From Lactarius indigo (Eukaryota > Basidiomycota > Agaricomycetes > Russulales > Russulaceae): a stretch of 64,000 bases of DNA. The notes beneath the pieces are model-generated. The model was not told the DNA's origin. It ran no database searches and saw only the letters and a program-made list of their open reading frames with translations. Position numbers and translations under genes: made by a program. The stretch lies in assembly GCA_025766275.1 (NCBI GenBank), contig JAFKAC010000132.1:62001-126000 (forward strand). Direction: 5' to 3'. Each line of letters starts with the position of its first letter. The first letter of the stretch is position 1. Shown piece after piece: positions 32,855 through 46,274 of this stretch.

Positions 32855-34514
32855 ATGACTGATTGGAAAAGTCCCTCCATTGTCACTGCAGAATATCGTG
32901 CGTCACTTGCGCTTCCAACATTCCTGACTATTTATATGTGCCTTACAGACGCGCTCATCAAGCTTTTCCATGTCTTGGCGGGAATAATCATGTGAGCACT
33001 GTCGTTCTCGACTCGTCTAATTAAAGTTACTAAATTTCTTCTAATGCAAGCTGGGAGCTTGTCGTGAACATCGGATTCGAATATTCTGTCCTCACTGGCA
33101 AGCGAAAGTTTCGCTCGTCCTTTTTGGTACGTCGCGTACAGCCCGAACAGTAATCCGGGGTTATCTGGTACATACAGATTTACTTAGGCGCTCGATGGTT
33201 CCCTCTGTTTTCCACGATTAGCATACTCGCGGTAGTCGACTCGGCAAATCAAATCAACTGCAAGGTACCTCAGCTCCTCCCCCTGTTTAGTCATATGACG
33301 CGACAGCGATACTGAAATTCTACCCAGGCATTTGTCATCTCTGACTTTGTGAGATTATAGACCATTTCCTCGACTACGTGCTAATAGTCGGGGCCGCGTT
33401 ACACGTAGTTATTTTCATATCTCTCCCTGATTTCTGCCTCGGCCCTGATCGTACTGCGAATGTGAGTCAAGACTCGGTTTTCTACCTCTTCTCGAGCACT
33501 GTACCTCACTGACAAGACACTCTCAGTGCAGCGATATGGAGACTAAACAAGATCGCCATATCAATCTCTTCTATTGCATGGCTCGTCCATGCTGGCTTCC
33601 TGACTTATAGTGCGTCCATTCCTTTGACTTCGCTTTCCATATTTTTCAAAAATGTGATCCTGGATCAGGTGTAGTTGTTCTTCGCGCAACTTGGGTCGAA
33701 GGCGTCTGCGAAATCACGAACACATCTGAAACTAGAACCAACATTCCCGTCACTTTTGTCACCGACTTGGTGCTTCTTGGGCTCATGCTCATCGGGCTCT
33801 TACGCCGGGAAAACGCCCATCAAAGGGGTGGGATCTGGCTGCTCCTGTAAACCCAGGTTAGTATCTCATCTCAGATACTACAATGTGCACTGCGGTGATC
33901 TTCTAGGCTGACCACGACAACAGGGCTTGGTGTGGATGATAATCGTCGTTGTAGCCGAGGCACTTGTCACAGTACGTTTTCCTAAGAATGAATATGACCC
34001 AATAGATGATTGACACGAGTTCCCCAGGTTTTCGTTCTATTGAATCTGAATGGTGTGCATTTTATTCACACGACGGGATTCTATATTCACCAAAAAGAGC
34101 TTTTCACAGATCCCATGAACCTCGTACGTCATCAAAAAAAAAGAAAATGCAGACAAAGAGCTGACAGATCCGATATCGTAGATGTTTCAGGACCCTGCAC
34201 GTTAGGTGTCTCATCTCGAGAGAACCGTGCGACTTTGCTCATTTTTTTCCCTTTCTTTAGTCATCACCACGACGATCTGCGCATCACGCATGTACCGTGG
34301 ACTGGCGGACTATTTCTTTCACAACGAAGTCAACGTACATACGAGTGGAGGGCTGAGCGAGCCACCCATCAGATTCTTAGTACCTCGCTCAGACCAACGT
34401 TTCGGGGCCCTCCCACCAGGGACAAGCGGTATTCCAGATGCCCGTGTGCCCGGAATGGATCCTCTGGCACACACAAAGCACCATCTCGTGCCAGGAGAAA
34501 ATAGTACCGTGTAG
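32855..34514 (+). pseudogene. Seven-TM protein paralogue 1, one nonsense codon
   Basis: Same 13-exon plan as the three open paralogues. Exon 1 is 32855-32897 and exon 2 is 32949-32991, separated by a 51-bp intron. The later exons carry AFVISDF, SASALIVLR, AAIWRLNKIAISISSIAWL, VLLGLMLIGLLRRENAHQRG and ICASRMYRGLADYFFHNE. At 33848-33850 the codon that is TAC (Tyr) in the paralogues is TAA, giving LLL-stop where they read LLYTQ. Apart from this the splice sites and frame appear intact. It would encode a protein truncated after five membrane segments. Recent inactivation, or a sequencing error, is possible. Confidence 0.7.
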
Positions 34515-36540
34515 TGAAAATCGAGTTGCTTTGGTGGGACTATGACAGTCTGTCATTGCGCACGATACCAGAGAGATGGGACGCATTCCCTTTCTATTTA
34601 CTTTTGTATGACTCAAAAGCCCCTCAAACTCCAATTGGATAGGTGTGTACGCCAGATGCACGTAGTATTCTTGTTCTAAAGTGTCGTGTACTCAATCTCC
34701 TATAATCGAATATACACTATATATATGGGAATGCGAGAGCACCAAGAGCACGAACAATGCAATTCGGCCTTGAGGTCAGAACAACGTTTGGGCTTGGTGG
34801 TTCATTTGTCATGGTTCGTACTACTTATGTCCCGATCCCGCTCCCAATAACTTACTCCTCCGCCTTAGTGGAAAGGACCCTACCGGGAAACGCATGGCGG
34901 CCCAGTGGATGAACAACGCCGCCGCATCACTATTTCGCTTTAACGATTTACCATTAAAAAAGAAACACGCAGCGGACACAACCTCGTTCCTGCGTCAATC
35001 TGAGTCCTAGGTATTTCCCGCCATCTGGGTCTGCGTCTTCTCCAAGCGGGTCCATCAATTGCCTCTGATTGTTATTAAATGAAATACTATACGACTAATA
35101 CTATATATGACTTGGGCATTACAAAAATTGGGAGAGTTCAAACCAGGGCGACCCACGCTTCGAAAGGGGGCATATGAACGGGGCCAAGCCCTTCGATCAA
35201 TTGAAGAATCACAGTCCATAGCCTGACCCTGGACGTCATATCAGGGATGGTGGGTAATTGAAGAAATCGCTGTTTGGTCACGTAACGGTACGTGCCATGC
35301 AAGGGTGGGTGTGGGCTTATTACACCTGCAAGGGCCCTGTTCCAGAATAAATAAGTAGGAGGGGAGAGGAGTCGAGCGGAGGAAAAGAAGTGCTATAAAA
35401 AAAACAGAACGCGACCACGTCAGCGAGGAAGCTCACCCAGGGAAACGGAACAAATGACATTTGGGTGAGAACAAACAAAGGGAGCTGTAAGCGAGGGTAG
35501 AAGATCAGGAAAAGAATCATGCGCGAGACCAGGATCGCGCCTACGCTCCGGAAAAAGAGTGGCAGGGCGATGGGGAGTGCACGGCGGAGTGCGGTGAGTA
35601 TACAAAGGAGGCTTTAACGAGCAGATAACAAGGACAGTACGGAAAAATGTCGACATAAGGGACAGAAGGGAAACGGACAGAGTCACATCGGCATTTGAGC
35701 TACTTAAAAGCGAAGGCGAGGGACGAAGACGACGGAATCATCAGAACACGAGAGGCCGAACCTGGGCGAGTGATAGATTAAAAGACTCGCACAAAATTGA
35801 GACCGAGAGACGGGGAGAAAGGGCGAGTTAGGACGGGAGGTGTAGGAACCCGTGCGACAACTGGGGCCGGAGGCAAGGGAACCCGAGGTGAGATACTGGC
35901 ATTTGTGAAATGACCCCGGCTGTTACCTTACAGTAATGGGGAAGATCCAAATAGGCTTGTAGCACGCTCGAAATACTTACCGTATACTGTACTGCTAACC
36001 CAGACATTCCAACTCGCCCCATCAAGGTACGCAGCGCGGCACAAACTAGTATCACACCGAGGTGCTTTTCCGATTAGAATGTGAGAGAAGGACAGATGCA
36101 AGCTGGAAAAGCATATGGATCATGATTGGAACGGGAAGAGAACGGTTCTTGTGAAAAGGGTGGTGGGTTTATCGAGGTAGCCTTTCTGATCTGATAACTC
36201 AAAGCAACAGTTTCCCGGAGCCGCCATCCGCCAGGGGAGAGTAAGGCAATGAAGATCTGATCAAGGTGACGTTGTGAGAAGACGGTGGTAATCAATAATC
36301 TCTTCGTCGGCTTAGGGAAGGGCTGAAAAGGCCACATATCAGACACAGTATTGGGACTTACGTCCAGACTTGGAGGCAGCCACAGATCAGAGCCGGAAAA
36401 TCAGCAAATTATGAGATGACAAAAAGGGACACGGGCGATGAAAGTCTGCCGCCTCACAGAGGTGATCTATTTCGAGAAGAAGTCCCAGCCCATCGTCAAT
36501 GCCCACTCACATAGGACGCGTACCTACCAGTACTAGCCTA
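34515..36540. other. Array spacer: T and purine-rich D modules
   Basis: Contains the T module at 34745-35070 and the purine-rich D module at 35300-35900. From 35950 to 36400 there is a block shared with 41370-41900, with a GCTCGAAATACTTACCGTAT-like word and a GATCAAGGTGACG word. No preserved frame is seen. Minus-strand frames here are Ser/Pro/Leu-rich products of purine bias. Confidence 0.5.
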
Positions 36541-36547
36541 CTACTAG

Positions 36548-36810
36548 GGCGTCAACGGTGACTCTGCCTTCCGTCTCTTCCGGATCATGGCCGCGCAGAT
36601 TTAGCTATAGGCTTAGACAACTACGAGCGGCAAAGATCCAGTCACTAAGGCGTCGCTGGGAACCCAGGAGTGTCACATTCCTAACGATACCGTCCCTATT
36701 TCGTCTTGCAGAGACCGGCTCCGCACCAATGGACGTTGGCCCGGAAAACGACCCTGGATTACAGATACTAGAGAAAGAGGTTCACCTCATGGAATTTTTC
36801 GCCATAATTT
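36548..36810 (+). pseudogene. Internal relic of a TPR-CHAT gene
   Basis: About 250 bp matches 61110-61340 of the intact CHAT gene: CTCTTCCGGATCA, GACAACTACGAGCGGCA, CCCTATTTCGTCTTGCAGAG, ACCAATGGA and GGTTCACC. The frame is broken by stops. The left breakpoint (ACTCTGCCTTCC) is the same as in the relics near 42085 and 63755, so one truncated copy was duplicated with the array. Confidence 0.75.
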
Positions 36811-36829
36811 AGACAATGAGTTTCTCAGG

Positions 36830-38227
36830 AGCATGGGGTGGGGGAACGTGTGAAAGGGGGGAAAGGGAAACAGGGGTGAAGCCATGAGAGCAAGGATTGG
36901 GAGATAGAGAGCGAACGACCGGAGTTCAAACTGAAAGGGAGGGGCATTGGGCTGGCAGGTCTCGATCAGGATCCGACAGAGGCCGCGGGACGACAGCACT
37001 GCTTGGGCCCATCGGTGGTAGTCTTGGGGACTTATCATCGATGGAATCTGACCCTCGCTGGGATCAAGGGAGAAGGCATAGGCGACACGCAGGTCTATTC
37101 AACAAGAACGATGCGATTTATGCGCACGGAGAAACTCGGTAACCACCATCAAAATGATGTGGAGAAGGAGGAAAGGAGTGGTAGGAGTGATAAATGGATC
37201 ACGGACGAGATGGAACGCGAGGAGATCGGGAATGGGAACGGGAACGCGACGGCGGAGACAAAACAGGAGGTAGAAAAAGAGGGAAGCAAAGAGGGAGTCG
37301 CGAGTGAGGCCTAGTGATGGGAGGGCCAAAGTGATTATATCGTACGGAGGACCAGGCAGGCAAAGACGAGCACACTTGAAAAGAAAAGGAAACGTACACG
37401 AGAATAGACCGCGGCTTTATAAATGGATCAAAAAAAAAAAAAAGAAAAATAATCGCGGCTTCGCTCCGGCAAACTGCGGTGTAGTGATGGCGACGAAATA
37501 GTGAAGTGCTGTCACGGTATGGACAAAAAGATTGATGGTGACGAGGGCCCGACCAAAAGTGACGCAAGGCGGAAATTAAAGGGGCATATATGTGGAATGG
37601 GGGATAAACGTGGAGTTGGAAAAGTTGATATGAGGCGAATAGACATACACTGCAGTACCGTACAACCAGAAAAAGGGACTGATACTGGACGACTCGTCCA
37701 TTAAGCCTTTAGCAAGCCATTACGTGATTCTTGGCTCCGAAGGTACCTTAGCGGATAAGCGAGCGGAGTTGTAAACTATCTGTGATGATCAAGTGCGCCC
37801 CTCTTCTGATCCTGATGCGTCATCACGACGTGGTGAGGGTGGCAAAATCTCGGAAGCCGTTAACGAGGAGCCTCAAAGCGCTGAATATCACAACTGGATG
37901 GAAGAAGACTCGACCGGGGCATGAGAAACTTGCTACTTTTGGGAGGGGAGGGTTTAGATATTCATGGCGTGGCGGCCGCAGGCAGCTGTGAGTCTGTGAG
38001 TACGAACTTGTATGAGCGCCTCGTTTGGAGAATGATCTGATTGCCGCTCTGTGGGAAGGTATAATTTGAATCTCCAAGACCAATCGACTCGGCGCACTGA
38101 AATTGCTGTGTTTTATAGGTTCGCCATATATAACTCGGAACTATTTCCGGGCCTTCGATCATCGGTTTTGTCCATCCCGTCTAGAACCCTCATATTCTCG
38201 CGCCGATCCTGTATTCTCCCCCTAAGC
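36830..38227. other. Array spacer: S and promoter-side modules
   Basis: S module at 37310-37500 followed by the promoter-side module. The stretch CGTACGGAGGACCAGG at 37341-37356 is the uninterrupted counterpart of the insertion site of element 2 at 42248/49391. An A-run of 14-15 bases lies near 37430. No gene is supported. Confidence 0.55.
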
Positions 38228-39870
38228 ATGACTGACTGGAACAGTCCTGCTGTTATCACTGCACAATATTGTGCGTCACTTGCGCTTCCGACATTTCTAA
38301 CTTCACATTTGCCTTACAGTCGCGCTCATCAAGATTTGCCACGCCATGGCGGGAATTGTCATGTGAGCACTGTCGTTTTCGGCTCGTCTGACTAAAATCA
38401 GTAAATTTCTTCTCATGCAAGCTGGGAGTTTGTCGTGTACCTTGATTTCGAATATTCTGTCTTTACTGGGAAACGAAAGTTTCGCTCGTCATTTTTGGTA
38501 CGTTGTGTACAACCGGGATAGGAATGCGGGATGATCAACTCAAGCTGGTACATGCAGCTTTACTTGGGGACTCGGTGGTTGCCTGTGTTCGTCGTTATTG
38601 GTACACTCGTGGAATTCATTCCCACAAACCGGATCAACTGCCAGGTGCCTTGGCTTCTCATCCTGTTGAGTTAGATGACGAGACTGAAATTCTATTCAGG
38701 CATTTGTCATCTCTATATTCGTGAGATTATGGGCTACTTCCTCTACTACGTGCTAATAGCTGGGGCCACGTAGTTATTTTCATTTCTCTCGATGATGTCT
38801 GCCTCGGCCTTGATCGTGCTGCGTATGTGAGTAGAGACTTGGTTCTCTAACTCCTCTCGGGCTCTGCGCATCACTAACAAGGCACTCAGCGCAGCGATAT
38901 GGGGGCTAAACAAGATCGCCATATCCATCGCTTCCGCTACGTGGCTCGCCAATACTGCTTCCCTGATTCATAGTATGTTCATTTCTTTACTGACTTTCTG
39001 GATATTTCCCACATGTGACCCGGGATCAGGACTAGCCGTTGTTCGCTCAACCCGGAGCGGAGGCGTTTGCCAAATCACGGATTCGTCTGGAATGAAATCC
39101 AACATTCTCGTGACTTTCATCACTGACTTTGTACTTCTTGTACTCATGCTCATCGGGCTCTTGCGCTGGGAAAATGCCCGTCAGAGAGGTGGCGTCTGGT
39201 GGCTCCTGTACACCCAGGTTAATATCTTCTCATCTTGCATACCATGGCACGCACTGCGATGATCTTCTTGGCGCTGACCATGACGACAGGACTTGGCATG
39301 GATGATAACCGTTGTTGTAGCCCAGGCACCCGTCACAGTACGTCTTCCTAACAAACTGAGAATGATACAGATGACTGATACGAGCTCCCCAGGTTTTCGT
39401 TTTGTTGAATCTGAATGGTATGCAATAAATTTATTCCGCACGACGGGATTCGATACTCACCAAGAGTGTATTTTCATAGATCCCATGAACGTCGTACGTC
39501 TTGAAGAAAATATTGCAGACAATGAGCTAACGGACCCAATATCATAGATGTTCCAGGTCCCTGCGTGTTAAGTGTCTCGTCGTGAGAAAACTATGCGAGT
39601 TCGCTCATTTCTTTTTTCTTTTCATCAGTCGTCACTTTGACCATCTGTGCTTCACGCATGTACCGTGGACTGGCGGACTATTTCCTCAACAATGAAGCCA
39701 ATGTACATACCAGTGCAAAGCTGAGTAAGCCGATGAGATTCTTAGCACCCCGCTCAGCCCAAAGTTCCCTCGAACTGGGGACAAGTGGAATACCAGATGG
39801 CCATCTTTTCGTGATGGGAACTCTGGCACCCCAAAGCACCACTTCAGACCAGGAGAAAATAACGAAGTGA
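38228..39870 (+). CDS. Seven-TM protein, paralogue 2
   Basis: Thirteen exons: 38228-38270, 38320-38362, 38422-38497, 38558-38644, 38700-38720, 38774-38826, 38890-38972, 39030-39217, 39290-39337, 39393-39417, 39480-39493, 39548-39566, 39629-39870. All junctions are in phase; the product is 313 residues. A 49-bp first intron (GTGCGT, CTAAC, TTACAG) is essential, because without it the frame is lost. Seven hydrophobic segments are visible, starting with ALIKICHAMAGIVIW; conserved-looking features are FTGKRKFR, RINCQ, LIGLLRWENARQRGGVWWLL, DPMN and ICASRMYRGL. The pattern matches an uncharacterised Agaricomycete integral membrane family. The cytosolic or luminal tail is about 60 residues and polar. 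A transporter or receptor role is unproven. Confidence 0.75.
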
Positions 39871-42254
39871 AATAGAGTTGTGTTCGTGGGGCTCAGGCAG
39901 TCTATCGTTGCACACAATATTCGGAATTTATTATCTTTCGATTTAATTTTGTATGACTCGGAAAAGCCACTCGACCTCAAATGGGATGGGTGTCGATGCG
40001 AGATGCACGCAGTGTTTGTGTTCTAATGTATCTTATACTCGAATATATACTATATAGTTATGAATGCGAGAGCACGAACAATGAGGCTCTCGGCCTTGCG
40101 GTCAGAACCACTTTTGAGCTTGGTGGTTCATTTGCCGTGGTTCATACTACATATTTCCCGACCCCGCTCCAAACAACTTCTCCCTTCACCTTAGCGAAAG
40201 GGATCCTTCCAGGCAACGCACGCACGAACAATACCACGCCAATGTCACTATTTCACTTTGACGATTTGCCATTCAAAATGTAGATAAAAAATGTCTACAA
40301 ACGAGGAGTAGATATGACCTCGTTCCTGCGCCAATCAGAGCCCTCAGTATATCTCTCTGTCTGGGTCTGCGCCTTCTCCGAGCGGGTCCACCAAGCGAAG
40401 CAGATTCCATATAAGAGCCCACTAGTAGATCGGCGGGAGGAAACGACGCGAAAGAGAGAAGGGAAGAACGAGAGGGGCTGCCGAGGAGCAATCACGGGAT
40501 GAAGTGACGACCGGCATTAGAACCAAGAGTGAGAGCAGCAGGAGCCAACAAAGGCGGTTGGACGAGGCCAAACCTTGAAGGCGGCAATGCTAGGAGTGGT
40601 TGAAAGAAGTTCTGTGAAGAAGACCCAACTATCGGTCTGTCCTTAATGGGGCCCGACTAACCCGAGCATGGAACACGCGGGCCGCCTAGGCCAAAATAAA
40701 CAAATGAGCAAAAACGGCACAACGCCAGTGCGAGATAAAGTTTCAGAGAGGTGGCGGATTGGTTTTTATCCGGGGAAGAAACAGCAGCTTGTTCAGGAAC
40801 GGCAAGGATAAATATATAGAAGGGGGGAGGAGATGGGAAGTAAGCGTGGGATAAGTAGGCGAAGGAAAAGAAGTGCAATGGTATCAGAACGGCACGGAAC
40901 GCGACGAGGCAGACCCAGTGAAGTGGAACAAATAGAATATGGGTAAGAACAAAAGGAGCCGTGGGTGAGGGGTAGAAGATCAGGGAGAAAAAAACACGCA
41001 TGAGACCAGGATCGCGCTTACGCCCCAGAAAACGAGTGGCAATGTGATGGCGATTGCACGGCGGAGTGCGCCGGGTGTACAAAGGAGCAGACAACGAGGA
41101 CGATGTCGACGAGGGATAGACGATGCGGGTGATGTGGACAGAGACACGTCGGCAAACGAGTCACCTAGTAGCGAGGACGAGGGACGACGACAGCGGAATC
41201 ATCGGAATGCGAAAGGACGTGCCTGGGTGAGCGAGGGGTTAAAATATTTAGCAAGAGGTTGAGATAAGGAGACGGCGAGGACGGGTAAGTTAAGACGGGA
41301 GGTGTAGGAATCTGTGCGACAACGGCAGCCAAAGGCGGAGGAACCCGAGTTGAGAAACCAGCGTTCTGAAAAAGCCCTGGTTGTTGCCCTACAGTAGAAG
41401 AGAGGATAAAAACACACTTGTACTACGCTTGGAGTACGTACTGTATACTGTACTATTAATCCAGACATCACAGTTGCTGCTTCAAGGCAAGCAGCGCGGT
41501 ACGAACTAACGTCACATTGAGGTGGGTTTGATCAACTCTGACGAGAAGCATGAGAAGAGGACAGATGCAAACATAAGGACCACGTCTCGGCTTGGTTGGA
41601 ACGGGAGGAGACCATCTTTGACATGGGTGATGGATTCTTAGATGGATCTGCCGAAGTCGTCTTTATGATCTGACAATGCAATGCAATTATTTCAAAGCGC
41701 CGGAAATCGCCGGAAAGAGAAGCGATGAGACTGATGAGGATCTGATCGAGGTGACGATATGGGTCACTTCGTCAGCTCGGGGAAGGGCGGCTAAAGTGCG
41801 AAATAGTTAGACGCAGGAGGATTGGGACTCACATCCAGACATAGAGGTGGACATGGATCGAGCTGGAAAATCACCAGGTTATGAGATGACGAGAAAAAGG
41901 ACATGGGCGACAAATGCCCAGGAAGTCTGCGGCGGGCGCTTCACAGCAGAGATATTTTACGAGTAGAAGTCCTAGTCTTGTGTCAATGCCTACCCTCTCA
42001 GCACCCATGCTTGTGAGAATCCAAGGGACATCAGGAGGTCCAGAGCGATCTGCTTTTTTCCCTCCATGCCTTTGCAGCATGTTGCTAGTACTAGGGTGTC
42101 AATGATGACTCTGCCTTCCACCTCTTTTCGGATCATAGTCGCGCATATTTAGCTGTCGGCTTGGACAACTAGGAGCGACAGTGATTCCATTACTTTGTGT
42201 CACTGGGAACCCTAGTGAGGGGAGGGCCGAACTTGAAGTAATTGCATCGTATGG
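39871..42254. other. Array spacer with T and D modules and a CHAT relic
   Basis: T module 40060-40400, D module 40700-41370, then a block shared with 35950-36400. It ends with a CHAT-gene relic and the left flank of element 2. No preserved frame is seen; the 145-residue minus frame at 40657-41094 is a purine-bias artefact. Confidence 0.5.
42085..42225 (+). pseudogene. Internal relic of a TPR-CHAT gene, second array copy
   Basis: Aligns with 36548-36680 and with 61110-61220 of the intact gene (GACTCTGCCTTCCACCTCTT, CTTGGACAACTAGGAGCGAC, GTCACTGGGAACCC). It carries stops and has the same left breakpoint as the other relics. It ends near GTGAGGGGAGGGCC, where the S module begins. Confidence 0.7.
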
Positions 42255-42270
42255 CATCAGCAAAACGACA
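42255..42270. repeat. Left terminal repeat of Plavaka-type element 2
   Basis: CATCAGCAAAACGACA; the right end, read on the other strand, is CATCAGCAACACGACA (one mismatch). Both are followed within about 20 bp by GGCTTATTT or CGCTTATTT. GG lies outside on both sides. Confidence 0.75.
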
Positions 42271-42790
42271 AAAGTTTAACCCGGCTTATTTCATCGCTTA
42301 AATCTGATTGCTCGGTCACTAAGCTGCAAGTAACACTAAGCGACTACTAACCATCTCAACCAAATTTAAGGCTTTTCAGAGCCAATTTCTGACTCAAGCA
42401 CGCAGCGGAAATTCGTAAGAGTGCTAAGACTGTAAGGCATTGTAAATCCGAAATACAGCGTGGCCAAGCGTTCGAAGAATGTCGCTGTCGCACTCGATAT
42501 CACACCAATGGCACGCTCACGACTGCCTCACTCAATTCGGCGGTCGCTCCAATAAGGGTAAGTGGCCTTTGCAAAGTGGAGTAACATTAATCTATCTTAG
42601 TATACTCGGAAAATGGTATAGAGTCGGTCCGTTCAGTGCTCCTTCCAGAATCCCAGCATGATGTCATAGAATGGCGATGCTAGTGAAAGCGTCGGGGGTT
42701 GACTTGACGACCATTCAGGGAACAGCGAGAATGGTGAAGGTGACACAATGACATACCTGATATAAGAAACTTGCTCTTTTCGTGTGTTGC

Positions 42791-45700
42791 CTAAGATGCG
42801 ATGTCGAAAGCATGATAGTCGACAAACCGATTGACATAAAAACCCTTGAAATTGTCGAGTGAGTTATCGTGCGTGATATAATCGGGAACAAATGAGTTCC
42901 CGAATATTGGAACCAAGTGTGCCGCGCGAAAGACACAGTCAATATGAATGACTGCGAGGACGGGATCCCCACGGACAAAATCCGGAGTGACCATCCACAT
43001 TCCTGTGTCTTCGTCCGGCTCCTCAGAGATGTGACTGAACCAGTGAACTAAAACACAGGGATAAGTGACACCGAGATACGTAAAAGAGAAGAAACAAATG
43101 GCCCGCGCGATCTCCATCCCGCGTATGCCATGGAGTTCATTGTTGCTGTTGACCAAAATACAGTCATAACGCGGTGTTCCCTTGAACCATGAAGGTGTCG
43201 CTCGAATGACCTCCTGTCGCATGCCTTGTTCATTGCTTGGGTCACTGGGGGTGCGGAACGTCGCGGTTGCACGGTTAAAGATGCGGATCCGACCCGCATA
43301 TTTCGGACAAGTGTGATTGGGGTCCTCATGATCGCTGTTACCATCCAGTTGCTCACACAGAAATTGGTTTATGAGGCGTGGAAGGTGAGGTACCTTGAGT
43401 TCATCAGTCAACGAGGTGACATCAGACGTGCGCCGTCCTCCTTGAATACTGAAGTCAGTTTGGCAACGGTTTGAAACAGCGGTACTCACGCGGGACACTC
43501 CCAAGCTTTACATCACTCTCTGCAGCTTGCAAGGGGTTGACATTGGGTCGAGGCTGAAATTGTGTCTCATCGTTCATGCCATTGACGAGGTTGTTAATCT
43601 CACGTTCACCTGGAATAGTTAAATAGAATATATGGGCGATGGTTCGAGCACTAATGACAGGAGACGTACCTTGGGTCCCAGCATGACCATTTTGAACGTC
43701 TTCATCCAACAGTCCTTTGGCTTCAAAATTGACCCGCGCAGCTGCGAGCTTGTCAAGACGCTGATTAGTAACAAGCATCTGTAACAATGCGTGGTACCGG
43801 TTGGATCGTCGCCAAGGCTCTTTCACAGCCTTAATGTGTTTGGATTCAGTGATTGAAGAGCAAAGGCCATTCGGGGCGCCGAACAATCGAATGAGCATCG
43901 AATAATGCACCATTGAGTGCTGTCGTGGTAAGGATATGTCGAGGCGAACCCCTGTGGTCTGGAATATCGAACGATAGTCATGAAACCGTTTCAACGCGTC
44001 CTCCAAATTCAGCAATGTTTGTTCCGTAATGACGTCAGAGCGGGCGATGTAACAAAATTCGAGAAATGCGCGGAAACAGCGCACAACATCTGAGGGGACA
44101 TGGCCCTCGATGGCTGGTAGATAGACCTTCATCAACGCTTTAGAGTCGTCTCCGGTCCACTGCTCAAAGCCACGACCTTGAGGGAATCTGCGGAGACGCG
44201 AAAAGGGAGGGATAACAGAAATTCTAACACGCTGTGTCAGTGTATGTAATGAGCCATAGTCGAACACGACGTACCGCTTGTCTATGTCGTCCATAATTTC
44301 TTGTGCTTGCGTAGACCCGTGTTCCATCTCAAGATACTGCTCCACCCATGCAACGAGGTGGTCTTTGAATACACCTTTGATGAGTTGGTGTAAGATGTCG
44401 GGTGCCAGTAACCCATAGATGTCCGCTCGCGGAAAGTGAGAAGTAAATGGCTATCGGGGGTATATTAACAGCACAAGCGCGGTGTGGAAGACGTACCGTA
44501 GCATCACCAGCAACGCCATATTGGTCCCACATAATGCCGGGTGTGGTCTCTTCGAATAGAACGTGGAGGTGCTCTCGAGAGCGCAGAGGCCCTCCTGCGT
44601 CCAAGTCGTCTGGAAAAGCCATGCACCTGTGCACTATAAGTCAGTCACTCCGTCCGACACAGCAGAGACACTTACTTTCCACACCAGCCTCGTACAATAC
44701 ACGCTAGAAGGACTTGCTCTTCGTAGTCAGCAATGTAGGGCCCTAGACCATACACAACACGTCGATAATGGCCATCGCCAAATCGAACCAGTTCCGGTAT
44801 CGTCATCGCCGCGTGTAGTGGTTGTAGGATCTTGGTAATCGAACTATGGAACAGCTTGCGTTTGAATTTGCGGAACTCGAGTGAAGCCGCATGCTTCTTC
44901 TTTGCTATATTAGAGTGTCAGCCCAGATGACTCAGACGACGGCGCGATGGTTTGGTGTATAGACTTACCCGTCGGGATTGACAAGAAGCCGATTACCATG
45001 ACTGCTCCCTTATGTGCTCGGCGCAAACTGTTGCGAACATTACCAATTGATAGGTATAGCGGCCAGTATTCTGTGTGACCTGTGGCCACAGAGACGACTG
45101 TCTTGTCGCTGCCAAGAATGATCGGGACAAACGTAGACCCATGTGTTGACGGGTCCTTTGCGATCTCATCCTATTGCGCAACATAACGATTAGCCCCAAA
45201 AAATACAAAATAAAATAACAGACCGCTTGTATCCAAGCCCAGTCACCTGACATAAAATCTTGCCACCGCCGCTTCTGAGTCTTAGGGTCATACTCGCGAT
45301 ACGGCACATAGTCCATGTGGTCTTTGAAGCCAGGGTGAGCGAGCATGCCGTGGATCACAACACGTGGGTCACGGTAGCAAATTTGGTACGTTGCAGTCAT
45401 CCAAGTTGGGATGTCGTCAGCCGGAATTTCGCCATTGTACTTCAGTGTAAAGCTACTCCATGGAATGTCTCCATGTGGCGTCTGATCAATAGTCTTGTAC
45501 ATGTCCCTGTGGTTGTGAAACGGCGGAGACGATATGGATCCGACTAGAGTAGCTGACCATAGGCGCAGAATGGTGTCAATTTGTGAGGCAGACAATTGAA
45601 TCTGACGGAAGAAAAGATCGGCTGTTTCAAACTGGACGCGGTCAGTATACGGATACCAGTCGTCTGGTTGAATAGGATCCCCATGCAGGCGTATGCCTTC

Positions 45701-46035
45701 TTCATCAAAAAGTTGGCCTTGGCATTAAAAAAAAAGATCAGAGAAGTAAAGAGAAACGGTACAACAGGTGACTGACCGTCTAATTCCGAGTGGTAGTCCA
45801 CTATCGACTCGCCACCTGCTTCATCTTCGTCGACAGCTGGAGTCATGGAGCGGTCATGTGCGTGAAGACTGGGCGAGGGGGGTTGAACCGGCGGAGGGGA
45901 TGGTGCAGGCGTTGTCGATGGTGAGCGTTGTCGTTGTGAGGGATGTGAATACCCATGTTTGGAGTGATAGTGCTGGGTTAATCCGGATTTGTTCATCAAG
46001 ACCCTACTGCAGCCAGGGTGGGAGCAGGGATACAT
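42791..46035 (-). CDS. Plavaka transposase of element 2
   Basis: Multi-exon gene starting [18 protein letters not shown], a C2H2 finger (C-x4-C-x12-H-x4-H). A Ser/Pro linker follows, then the transposase body: [89 protein letters not shown] with the acidic SDKT turn, and [10 protein letters not shown]. Later blocks are [77 protein letters not shown], and at the end [16 protein letters not shown] and [16 protein letters not shown]. These are hallmarks of Plavaka CACTA transposases of mushrooms. Exon ends fit GT/AG; one junction near 43470 needs a very short intron (about 37 bp) or is a small lesion. Otherwise the frame is open to the stop at 42791. Confidence 0.8.
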
Positions 46036-46274
46036 TGAGCGGAGGCACGTTGAGACAACAATTTCGACTTGCGGTTCGAATATAACGATGGCACGAAACG
46101 GGTCTAGTATCAGGGGGCGCTGCTGTACGGAGCCCAAATTTTAGTGTATTTTTGTTGATTTTCACTCAACCGACTCACGACGGTAAACAACCTACGTTGC
46201 CTTCTTCCTCTTTCAAGTTGTCTTTTTTCCCTCGGAGTCTTGTGTCCCCCTTGCACGTCCCCCAGCTTGTCTAC
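46036..46274. promoter_or_regulatory. Divergent promoter region of element 2
   Basis: Only 239 bp separate the start codons of the transposase and the accessory gene, which run in opposite directions. The interval must hold both promoters. I see no clear TATA box; pyrimidine-rich stretches (46195-46240) precede the plus-strand start. Confidence 0.55.

Noticed and set aside
38228..38400. Apparent frameshift in the first exon of seven-TM paralogues 2 and 3
   Set aside because: A GTGCGT...CTAAC...TTACAG intron of 49 bp is present at the same place in all four copies, and removing it restores one common frame, so these genes are not broken there.
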